Source: CAYSWS01 sp965603395 (GTDB taxonomy: Bacteria; Patescibacteriota; WWE3; UBA101185; UBA10185). Taken from it: 36,927 nucleotides of DNA. Location: positions 1 to 36,927 of the forward strand of contig CBFDCV010000003.1 of the NCBI GenBank assembly GCA_965603395.1. The letters are read 5' to 3'. Made by a program: the position numbers and the translations under genes. The notes under the pieces were generated by a model that did not search any database, had not been told where the DNA came from, and saw only the letters and a list, made by a program, of their open reading frames with translations. Shown here piece by piece: positions 16,143 to 21,961 of this stretch; position 1 is the stretch's first letter; each line of letters starts with the position of its first letter.

Positions 16143-16559
16143 TTATAATATTGAATCTCTTGATACAAACCTTGTTTTTATAGGCAATTTATCTGCCGCT
16201 CTTCTAAAAGCTGCTTTTGCCATATCCTCCGGCACACCTGAGATCTCAAAAATCACCTTTCCCGGCTTTACTACTGCCGCATAATGATCCGTAGGCGATT
16301 TACCGCTACCCATTCTGGTTTCTTGCGGCTTCTTTGATACGGCTTTATGAGGAAATACTCTAATCCATAACTTCCCACCTCTTTTTGTCTTATGACTTAT
16401 GGCTTTTCTGGCAGCTTCAATTTGTCTGGAAGTCAAAAGCCCTCTATCTTCAGCTTTTAAAGCAAAATCTCCAAAAGAAATTTTAGCGCCTCTAGTGGCG
16501 ATGCCTTTGTTACCGCCTCTTTGATGTTTTCTGTACTTTACTTTCTTTGGCATTAACAT
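16143..16559 (-). CDS. rplP: Ribosomal protein L16
   Basis: A 138-residue protein close to the A-site tRNA and 5S rRNA. It contains MPKKVKYRKHQRG near the N-terminus, and the conserved RGGKLWIRVFPHKAVSKKP and RMGSGKSPTDHY. AGGAGG lies 8 nt before the first ATG (16559), favouring a start two residues ahead of the usual MPKK start. It lies 12 bp after rpsC and 2 bp before rpmC. Confidence 0.96.
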   Translation of the reverse strand: MLMPKKVKYRKHQRGGNKGIATRGAKISFGDFALKAEDRGLLTSRQIEAARKAISHKTKRGGKLWIRVFPHKAVSKKPQETRMGSGKSPTDHYAAVVKPGKVIFEISGVPEDMAKAAFRRAADKLPIKTRFVSRDSIL

Positions 16560-16571
16560 AATAATTTCCTC

Positions 16572-17207
16572 CTACTTGATTTCTTCCTCACCTTTGTAAA
16601 TCCAAACTTTTATACCAATGGTTCCAAATAGCAAATTGCAGCTTAGTTGTGCGTAGTCAATATTCGCCCTTAGGGTTTGTAGGGGGACAGGACCTTGTTT
16701 GTATTTCTCTGATCTTGAAATAGTATTACTTCCACTTAGTAAGCCCTTGATCTGAATTTTGATTCCTTTTACTCCCTTATCCATAGCCGTGTTTATAGCA
16801 GAGTTCGCTATTCTTCTGGCAGGTATTCTTCTTTTTAATTGCCGACAAATGTACTGCGCTACCAGTTCCGACTCGATTTCAGGTGTTTTTATTTCTTCCA
16901 CGGTTATTTTTAGTTTATCTGAAGTTAGTTTCTTTAAATCTTTCTCCAAAGCCTCAATTCCCGTACCGGCTCTACCTATAACCACACCCGGCTTAGATAC
17001 TTTGACGAAAATCTTGATTTCGTTAACAGACCTCTCAATATCAATAGTTTTCAATCCTGCCATTTCTAACCTAGTTGTCAAAAACTCTCTAATTTTGTAG
17101 TCTTCTATTACTAACCTGGGGTAATCTTTCTTCCCGGCGGACCATCTGGATTTCCAATCTTTAGTTATACCTAGTCTAAACCCAAAAGGGTGTATCTTTT
17201 GTCCCAT
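16572..17207 (-). CDS. rpsC: Ribosomal protein S3
   Basis: A 211-residue small-subunit protein at the mRNA entry site, with helicase-like action on mRNA in the family. It begins MGQKIHPFGFRLG, has the KH domain with PGVVIGRAGTGIEAL (about residues 73-87), and the C-terminal domain with RRIPARRIANSAI. It lacks the long tail of some homologues, ending shortly after VWIYKGEEEIK. It lies 1 bp after rplV. Confidence 0.97.
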   Translation of the reverse strand: MGQKIHPFGFRLGITKDWKSRWSAGKKDYPRLVIEDYKIREFLTTRLEMAGLKTIDIERSVNEIKIFVKVSKPGVVIGRAGTGIEALEKDLKKLTSDKLKITVEEIKTPEIESELVAQYICRQLKRRIPARRIANSAINTAMDKGVKGIKIQIKGLLSGSNTISRSEKYKQGPVPLQTLRANIDYAQLSCNLLFGTIGIKVWIYKGEEEIK

Positions 17208-17208
17208 A

Positions 17209-17604
17209 TTATTTCTTTCTTTTTAGAATCTTTCTACCGGCTTTTTTCTCCGGCTTATGTCCTTCTTTTGAAGATAAACCAACTACTATATGACTTGTTC
17301 TTTTTAAAATAGGGCTAAATCTCATTCTAGAAGCGGGTCTGCCCCATTTTTGCATAGCCCCGGAGTTTACATAAACATCTGATAAATAAAGCTCCTTTGT
17401 GTCCAGATTGTGATTGTTCTTAGCATTAGCCTCAGCTGATCTCACTACTTTCAATAATATTTTAGAGGCCTTGGTGGGGTCAAACGCCAATGCCCTCTTT
17501 GCGTTCCCTAAGGACTCTCCACGCACCATGTCCATAACTACAGCCACCTTTTTAGGTGAAATCCTGGCTTTATTATGTTTTGCGTAAACTTGTGCTTTTT
17601 GCAT
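17209..17604 (-). CDS. rplV: Ribosomal protein L22
   Basis: A 131-residue protein whose long hairpin lines the exit tunnel. The family blocks are visible: ARISPKKVAVVMDMVRG (residues 13-29), KVVRSAEANAKNNHNLD, and the hairpin tip region GRPASRMRFSPILKRTSH. The C-terminus has a Lys-rich extension (about residues 114-131) beyond the common end. It follows rpsS by 6 bp. Confidence 0.96.
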   Translation of the reverse strand: MQKAQVYAKHNKARISPKKVAVVMDMVRGESLGNAKRALAFDPTKASKILLKVVRSAEANAKNNHNLDTKELYLSDVYVNSGAMQKWGRPASRMRFSPILKRTSHIVVGLSSKEGHKPEKKAGRKILKRKK

Positions 17605-17610
17605 ATTGTA

Positions 17611-17880
17611 TTACTTAAGTTTCTTAGACGAATGCGCCCTAAAAATTCTGGTGGGAGCAAATTCACCCAGCCTATGGCCAACCATGGATTCACTTATATA
17701 CACAGGTATGTGCTTCCTGCCGTTGTGCACCTCAAAAGTCAACCCTACCATTTCCGGTGTCACGGTTGATCTTCTTGACCATGTTTTTATAGGAGTTTTG
17801 TTTCCTAACTCCAAGACTTTATCGATCTTTTTTTGTAGTTTAGGGTCTACATAAATACCCTTCTTTAGTGATCTAGCCAT
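17611..17880 (-). CDS. rpsS: Ribosomal protein S19
   Basis: An 89-residue protein of the small-subunit head that pairs with S13. It begins MARSLKKG and carries the family signature around GNKTPIKTWSRRSTVTPEMVG and the C-terminal VGHRLGEFAPTR. AGGAGG lies 6 nt before the ATG, a clear start. The gap to rplB is 2 bp. Confidence 0.97.
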   Translation of the reverse strand: MARSLKKGIYVDPKLQKKIDKVLELGNKTPIKTWSRRSTVTPEMVGLTFEVHNGRKHIPVYISESMVGHRLGEFAPTRIFRAHSSKKLK

Positions 17881-17882
17881 AA

Positions 17883-18707
17883 CTACCTCCTCTTTGCCTT
17901 TCTTTTAACAATATATTTATCTGTGGTTTTTCTTTTTCTGGTCTTTTTGCCCCTGGTCTTTTTGCCCCAAGGTGTTTTAGGCGAAGGCATACCAATTCCT
18001 GTATCGGAATAAGAACCTCCGTGCGGATGGCCATCAGTTCCCATAGCCACACCCCGTACAGCAGGTCTCCAACCAAGGTGCCTCATCTTACCGGCTTTTC
18101 CGGTTCTTGTGTGTCTGTGATCTGCGTTACTGAGATCTCCTACCGTAGCATAGCAGTTGGTTAAGATCTTCCTTACTTCACCGCTGGGCATCTTAACACT
18201 TGCATATTTTCCCTCAATGGCCATTATTATAGCGTAATTTCCTGCTCCCCTCGCAATTTGTCCTCCTCTGCCGGGACTTAACTCAACATTATGAATTTTA
18301 ATACTCAAAGGTATCTCCCCTAAAGGCAAAGCATTTCCCATTTCGGCCGGCACACCCTTCCCTGCCACTACTTCCATTCCCTTTTTTAGCCCCTCGGGAG
18401 CTAAAATATACCTTTTTTCCCCATCTGCATAATTTATAAGGGCAATATTACATCCTCTATTAGGGTCGTGTTCGATGCTGGCTACTTTACCCGGTATGCC
18501 GTGCTTATCTCTTTTAAAATCTATGATCCGATAATTCCTCTTTGCTCCCCTCTGTCTGTGTCTGACAGATATCCTACCTTTATTTCTTCCTACAGGACCT
18601 TTCCTGGGCTCTGTGAGCTTTTTAACAGGCCTAACATCATCGACTTCCCTTACCAGGGTTTTTCTTTGTCTTATTCCGGGACTTGTCGGTTTATATGTTT
18701 TTATCAT
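17883..18707 (-). CDS. rplB: Ribosomal protein L2
   Basis: A 274-residue protein that supports the peptidyl transferase centre and subunit joining. The N-terminal OB-like domain and the C-terminal SH3-like domain are complete, including the tail TPWGKKTRGKKTRKRKTTDK (residues 245-264). The near-universal NPVDHPHGGGEG block reads GTDGHPHGGSYS at residues 223-234, so the histidines and glycines are kept but the flanks differ. It is preceded by a 69-bp gap with a hairpin and a motif shared with the rpoB leader. Confidence 0.97.
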   Translation of the reverse strand: MIKTYKPTSPGIRQRKTLVREVDDVRPVKKLTEPRKGPVGRNKGRISVRHRQRGAKRNYRIIDFKRDKHGIPGKVASIEHDPNRGCNIALINYADGEKRYILAPEGLKKGMEVVAGKGVPAEMGNALPLGEIPLSIKIHNVELSPGRGGQIARGAGNYAIIMAIEGKYASVKMPSGEVRKILTNCYATVGDLSNADHRHTRTGKAGKMRHLGWRPAVRGVAMGTDGHPHGGSYSDTGIGMPSPKTPWGKKTRGKKTRKRKTTDKYIVKRKAKRR

Positions 18708-18729
18708 AATCTTTTAAAAAACATACACG

Positions 18730-18770
18730 TTTTGTCATGGTACTTTCCTTGACAAAAAGTGCTATTTTTT
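18730..18770. promoter_or_regulatory. Hairpin plus 17-bp motif in the rplW-rplB gap
   Basis: A perfect 8-bp inverted repeat, TTTTGTCA at 18730-18737 and TGACAAAA at 18750-18757, encloses a 12-nt loop. It overlaps CAAAAAGTGCTATTTTT at 18753-18769, which occurs again in the rpoB leader at 32029-32045 on the other strand. The gap is the longest between rplC and rplE. It could be an RNA control or processing element for rplB and downstream genes; no known family is recognised. Confidence 0.45.
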
Positions 18771-18776
18771 ATCATA

Positions 18777-19064
18777 TTACTTTCCTACTAATTCAATTTT
18801 CTGACCAGGCTTAACCTTAACCACTGCTTTCTTCCATTTACTTGATTTGGTAAACCTTCTTGTGCCCAAAATCCTTCTTTTCTTACCGGGCATAATCATA
18901 GTCGAAACCCCATCTACGTCAACCCCATACAACCTGTTGATCTCATTAGCAATGGCGCCCTTAGAAGATCTCAAATTAACCTTGAACACATATTTGCTGT
19001 CAACTTCTAGAGCCATTGTTTTTTCTGTCACGATCGGTTTTTCTATAACATTACTAACTCTCAT
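18777..19064 (-). CDS. rplW: Ribosomal protein L23
   Basis: A 95-residue protein at the exit-tunnel rim, docking site for trigger factor and SRP. It has the N-terminal IEKPIVTEKTMAL (residues 7-19), YVFKVNLRSSKGAI, and the C-terminal RFTKSSKWKKAVVKVKPGQKI. Its ATG overlaps the rplD stop (ATGA). After it comes an atypically long 69-bp gap to rplB. Confidence 0.95.
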   Translation of the reverse strand: MRVSNVIEKPIVTEKTMALEVDSKYVFKVNLRSSKGAIANEINRLYGVDVDGVSTMIMPGKKRRILGTRRFTKSSKWKKAVVKVKPGQKIELVGK

Positions 19065-19681
19065 TTATATTTCTTTTGTAAATTAAATATGGCATTTTTA
19101 GTAAACAGGACTTGTTTAGCTTTGATTAGTTCATAAACATTTAGGCTGTTTTCTACCATTACATTTAATTTTGGCAGGTTGGAAGCGCTCTTTATTACGT
19201 TTGTATCGGGTTTTTCCATCACAATTAGTGTTTTTTCCCCAAGCTTGGCTTTATCCATCAAGTCAACCATATCTTTGGTGCTAGGTTTAGACATTTTTAT
19301 CTCATTAATTACTTTTATTTCACCATCCTTTAATTTATTCGATAAAGCACACTGCATGGCCTTTTTCTTCATCTTTTTAGGCATTTTTAAGGCGTAATCT
19401 ATAGGTTTTGGACCGTGCGCAATACCGCCCTTGACCCAAATAGGACTTCTGATAGAACCGTGTCTGGCTCTACCGGTACCTTTTTGCCTCCAAGGTTTTT
19501 TCCCTCCTCCTGATACTTCAGCCCTGGTCTTAGTAGAAGAAGTTCCTTGTCTTTGATTTGTTCGATAAATATGGACGTACTGAGTTAGTAGATCAGGATT
19601 ATTTTCCTGACCAAATACTTCATTATCAAGTTCAATATCTTCTATTTTGTTTCCTTTGTTATCTAAAACTCCTATTTTCAT
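19061..19681 (-). CDS. rplD: Ribosomal protein L4
   Basis: A 206-residue protein whose long loop reaches the exit tunnel. The loop is visible as the conserved TRAEVSGGGKKPWRQKGTGRARHG (residues about 53-76; only its ends are needed: GGGKKPWRQKGTGRARHG). In E. coli L4 also represses the S10 operon. The ATG at 19681 is preceded by AGGAA 6 nt upstream. That site lies inside a tandem 18-bp repeat that copies the first six codons of the gene (19664-19733), an oddity described separately. It overlaps rplW by 4 bp. Confidence 0.96.
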   Translation of the reverse strand: MKIGVLDNKGNKIEDIELDNEVFGQENNPDLLTQYVHIYRTNQRQGTSSTKTRAEVSGGGKKPWRQKGTGRARHGSIRSPIWVKGGIAHGPKPIDYALKMPKKMKKKAMQCALSNKLKDGEIKVINEIKMSKPSTKDMVDLMDKAKLGEKTLIVMEKPDTNVIKSASNLPKLNVMVENSLNVYELIKAKQVLFTKNAIFNLQKKYK

Positions 19682-19733
19682 AAAATTCCTATTTTATTAA
19701 AACTCCTATTTTTATTAAAACTCCTATTTTCAT
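19664..19733 (-). repeat. Tandem repeat (4 units of about 18 bp) spanning the rplD start
   Basis: In gene direction the units are ATGAAAATAGGAGTTTTA, ATAAAAATAGGAGTTTTA, a 16-nt variant ATAAAATAGGAATTTT, and ATGAAAATAGGAGTTTTA, which is the real rplD start (residues MKIGVL). Unit lengths are 18, 18, 16 and 18. Each copy carries AGGAG or AGGAA, so the copies create ribosome-binding-like sites. The array starts one base after the rplC stop and fills the whole rplC-rplD gap. Confidence 0.92.
19689..19733 (-). CDS. Possible 14-codon upstream ORF made by the repeat
   Basis: The first repeat unit has an ATG at 19733. Reading from it gives MKIGVLIKIGVLIK and then TAG at 19691-19689, eight bases before the rplD ATG. 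It comes one base after the rplC stop, so ribosomes finishing rplC could reinitiate here. Its stop would release them beside the rplD start. Whether it is translated is unknown; it may be a by-product of repeat expansion. Confidence 0.25.
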   Translation of the reverse strand: MKIGVLIKIGVLIK

Positions 19734-19734
19734 A

Positions 19735-20163
19735 TTATTCTAATACCTTAATTTGTATGTCAGAATTTCTGGATCCCGGAATAGGTCCTGAAACCATGAA
19801 TTCTTTATCTTTTTCTGACACTTCTACTATCTTTAGCCCTTTTATAGCCACACGCTTTCCTCCCATTCTACCAGCCATTTTCTTACCCTTAAGAACTCTA
19901 CCCGGAGTCTGAGATCCGATTGACCCGGCGCCTCTTGGTGTATCTCCTTGTCCATGTGTCCTTTTACCGCCTTTAAACCCCCATCTCTTCATAACACCGG
20001 CAAAGCCCTTACCTTTTGACTTTCCTACTACCAATATCTTTTTATCAACCAGTTCCTGATCCAAGTCATCCTGAGATTTTATGATGGTCACGGGCACAAC
20101 TTTGCCGTTTTCCATAAAAATCTGGCTCATCTTAACTTTTTTTCCTTTTATTGTTTTTTCCAT
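19735..20163 (-). CDS. rplC: Ribosomal protein L3, shortened form
   Basis: Organises the peptidyl transferase region of 23S rRNA. At 142 residues it is far below the usual length of about 200-210. The N-terminus (GKKVKMSQIFMENGKVVPVT, residues 7-26) and the long loop and C-terminal half (SKGKGFAGVMKRWGF, GSIGSQTPGRVLKGKKMAGRMG, residues about 49-105) are well kept. Roughly 55-60 residues of the outer globular domain between them are missing, compared with E. coli L3. The frame is continuous, so this is a domain loss and not a frameshift. It follows a leader with a terminator-like hairpin and is separated from rpsJ. Confidence 0.93.
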   Translation of the reverse strand: MEKTIKGKKVKMSQIFMENGKVVPVTIIKSQDDLDQELVDKKILVVGKSKGKGFAGVMKRWGFKGGKRTHGQGDTPRGAGSIGSQTPGRVLKGKKMAGRMGGKRVAIKGLKIVEVSEKDKEFMVSGPIPGSRNSDIQIKVLE

Positions 20164-20186
20164 TTTTTATTTCGTTTACACTTCAT

Positions 20187-20210
20187 AAAAAAAAGCGCCC
20201 CTGGAGCGCT
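20187..20210 (-). terminator. Intrinsic terminator or attenuator in the rplC leader
   Basis: On the minus strand AGCGC and GCGCT arms (20210-20194), extendable to 7 bp with a G-U pair, are followed by eight T residues (20194-20187), a classic rho-independent form. It lies 24 nt before the rplC ATG and downstream of a promoter-like sequence, so it may terminate the tuf-rpsJ message or attenuate rplC transcription. Confidence 0.72.
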
Positions 20211-20269
20211 CTTAGTCTGAGCTATTTCCAAGTTTTATTTTTTATTAACCTTTTTCTGACACAACTAGC

Positions 20270-20278
20270 ATTATATCA
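20270..20278 (-). promoter_or_regulatory. Extended -10 promoter before rplC
   Basis: The minus strand reads TGATATAAT at 20278-20270, a perfect extended -10 (TGnTATAAT). No good -35 lies 16-18 nt upstream; a TTGAAC is found at 24 nt, too far. Transcription would start near 20262, giving a leader of about 100 nt that contains the hairpin at 20187-20210. Confidence 0.5.
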
Positions 20279-20331
20279 AGTTTTTCCTTTAGTTACACTG
20301 TTCAAGATATGTCACATTTAGCATAAATGTA

Positions 20332-20652
20332 TTACATCTTGATCGAAATACCCACTCCCGCAGGTAAATTCAACCTGGAAAGACTGTCCACGGTTGAGCT
20401 GGTGGGATTAATTACGTCTATCACCCTCTTGTGTGTCCTTAGTTCAAATTGTTCTCTAGATCTCTTATCTATGTGAGGTCCCCTGATAACAGTAAATCTC
20501 TCTTTTCTGGTGGGTAAAGGTACAGGACCTACAACCTTAGCACCAGTTCTAATAACCGTGTCCACGATCTTTGAACAACTTATATCTATGATACGGCTAT
20601 CATAAGAGTTGAGTTTTATCCTGATTTTTGTTTCTTTTCCTTGTTTTGCCAT
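20332..20652 (-). CDS. rpsJ: Ribosomal protein S10 / NusE
   Basis: A head protein of the small subunit that also acts as NusE in antitermination. I start at the ATG 20652, giving 106 residues beginning MAKQGKETKIRIKLNSYD; a TTG at 20661 is possible but unneeded. The conserved loop GPVPLPTRKERFTVIRGPHIDKRSREQFE (only part quoted: PLPTRKERFTVIRGPHIDK) is present. There is no ribosome-binding site, and an 11-bp hairpin ends 11 nt before the ATG. Hairpins on both sides make it look like a separately tuned gene. Confidence 0.95.
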   Translation of the reverse strand: MAKQGKETKIRIKLNSYDSRIIDISCSKIVDTVIRTGAKVVGPVPLPTRKERFTVIRGPHIDKRSREQFELRTHKRVIDVINPTSSTVDSLSRLNLPAGVGISIKM

Positions 20653-20663
20653 AAAGTGCAATG

Positions 20664-20689
20664 AAAAGGCGGTGTTATCACCGCCTTTT
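20664..20689 (-). terminator. Strong hairpin between tuf and rpsJ
   Basis: Perfect 11-bp arms AAAAGGCGGTG and CACCGCCTTTT enclose a 4-nt loop; the downstream arm ends in only four T residues. It follows the tuf stop closely. It may be a partial terminator, an RNA 3' end, or a translational control hairpin for rpsJ. Confidence 0.68.
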
Positions 20690-20704
20690 CCTCCATCTTC
20701 TAAA

Positions 20705-21883
20705 TTACTTGAGGATCTTTGTAATGGCTCCAGCCCCTACAGTGTGTCCTCCCTCTCTAATAGCAAACTTTAAGCCCTCTTCCAAAGCTACCGGAGTAAT
20801 GAGCTTCACGGTCATGACAACGTTATCGCCCGGCATAACCATTTCAACTCCTTCCGGTAAGATAATCTCACCGGTAACATCGGTAGTTCTAAGATAGAAC
20901 TGTGGTCTGTATCCGCTAAAAAATTGTTTGTGTCTGCCACCTTCTTCTTTGGATAAAACATATACTGGAGCTTCGAAGTCGCTGTGAGGTGTGATGGATT
21001 TTGGCTTAGCCAAAACCTGGCCTCTTTCTATATCTTCTCTGTCGATACCTCTTAACAAAATACCTACATTATCACCAGCTTGTCCTTCTTTGAGTTGTTT
21101 CTTGAACATTTCTACACCGGTCACTATTGTGCTAGTAGTATCCCTGATACCTACGATCTCAACCTCTTCGTTAAGATTAACAACTCCTCTTTCTATTCTG
21201 CCTGTGGCAACAGTACCTCTACCTTTAATAGAGAAAACGTCTTCTACCGGCATTAAAAATGGTTTTTCCAGGTCTCTTTCTGGTGTAGGAATATATTCAT
21301 CTACAGCCTTCATAAGTTCTTCAATAGCTTTGGCGCTTTCAGCATCGCCTTCCAAAGCTTTCAAAGCTGAGCCTTTGATAATTGGTACTTCGTCACCGGG
21401 GAAACCGTATTTGGTTAGAAGTTCTCTAACCTCAAGTTCCACCAAATCCAGTATTTCTTCGTCCTGTACCATGTCCACTTTGTTCATGAACACCACCATA
21501 GCAGGAACGTTTACTTGGTTGGCAAGCAAAATGTGTTCTCTTGTCTGGGGCATAGGTCCATCAGGAGCCGAAACAACTAAGATGGCGCCATCTACCTGAG
21601 CGGCACCGGTTATCATGTTTTTAATATAGTCAGCATGTCCGGGACAATCAATGTGGGCATAATGCCTATTTTCTGTCTCGTACTCAACATGTGTAATATT
21701 AATAGTGATTCCTCTCTCTCTTTCTTCCGGAGCTTTATCGATATCTTCAAATTTCCAGAAATCCGAGAGTCCTTTTTCGGAAAGCACTTTTGTGATAGCT
21801 GCTGTTAGAGTAGTCTTGCCGTGGTCAACATGGCCAATGGTCCCTATGTTAACATGCGGCTTGGTTCTTTTAAATTCAGCCAT
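20705..21883 (-). CDS. tuf: Elongation factor Tu
   Basis: Delivers aminoacyl-tRNA to the ribosome as a GTP complex. From the ATG at 21883 it has 392 residues and begins MAEFKRTKPHVNIGTIG; AAAGG lies 7 nt upstream, so a longer frame to 21898 is rejected. All GTPase motifs are standard: GHVDHGKT, RGITI, DCPGH, NKVD and SALKALEG. Domains 2 and 3 are complete through the C-terminal TVGAGAITKILK. A 78-bp gap separates it from fusA; the only promoter-like sequence there is a weak TAAAAT. A hairpin follows it. Confidence 0.97.
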   Translation of the reverse strand: MAEFKRTKPHVNIGTIGHVDHGKTTLTAAITKVLSEKGLSDFWKFEDIDKAPEERERGITINITHVEYETENRHYAHIDCPGHADYIKNMITGAAQVDGAILVVSAPDGPMPQTREHILLANQVNVPAMVVFMNKVDMVQDEEILDLVELEVRELLTKYGFPGDEVPIIKGSALKALEGDAESAKAIEELMKAVDEYIPTPERDLEKPFLMPVEDVFSIKGRGTVATGRIERGVVNLNEEVEIVGIRDTTSTIVTGVEMFKKQLKEGQAGDNVGILLRGIDREDIERGQVLAKPKSITPHSDFEAPVYVLSKEEGGRHKQFFSGYRPQFYLRTTDVTGEIILPEGVEMVMPGDNVVMTVKLITPVALEEGLKFAIREGGHTVGAGAITKILK

Positions 21884-21961
21884 ATTTTTACCTTTCAAAA
21901 CTAAATAATTACTTAATTACAAATTTTAGCAGAGGTAGTTAACCAAAAAAAGCGTCTAAAA

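Noticed and set aside
18749..18775. Plus-strand promoter with TTGACA in the rplW-rplB gap
   Set aside because: The -35 is perfect but the best -10 (TATCAT) is only 15 nt away and would transcribe antisense into rplW with no plus-strand gene nearby.
19735..20163. Frameshift or pseudogene explanation for the short L3
   Set aside because: The frame is continuous, both ends match L3, and the conserved rRNA-contacting loop is intact, so domain loss is the better reading.
20991..21599. 202-codon open frame on the plus strand inside tuf
   Set aside because: It is the complement of a highly conserved EF-Tu gene; the translation is Ser/Thr/Ile-rich with no domain character.
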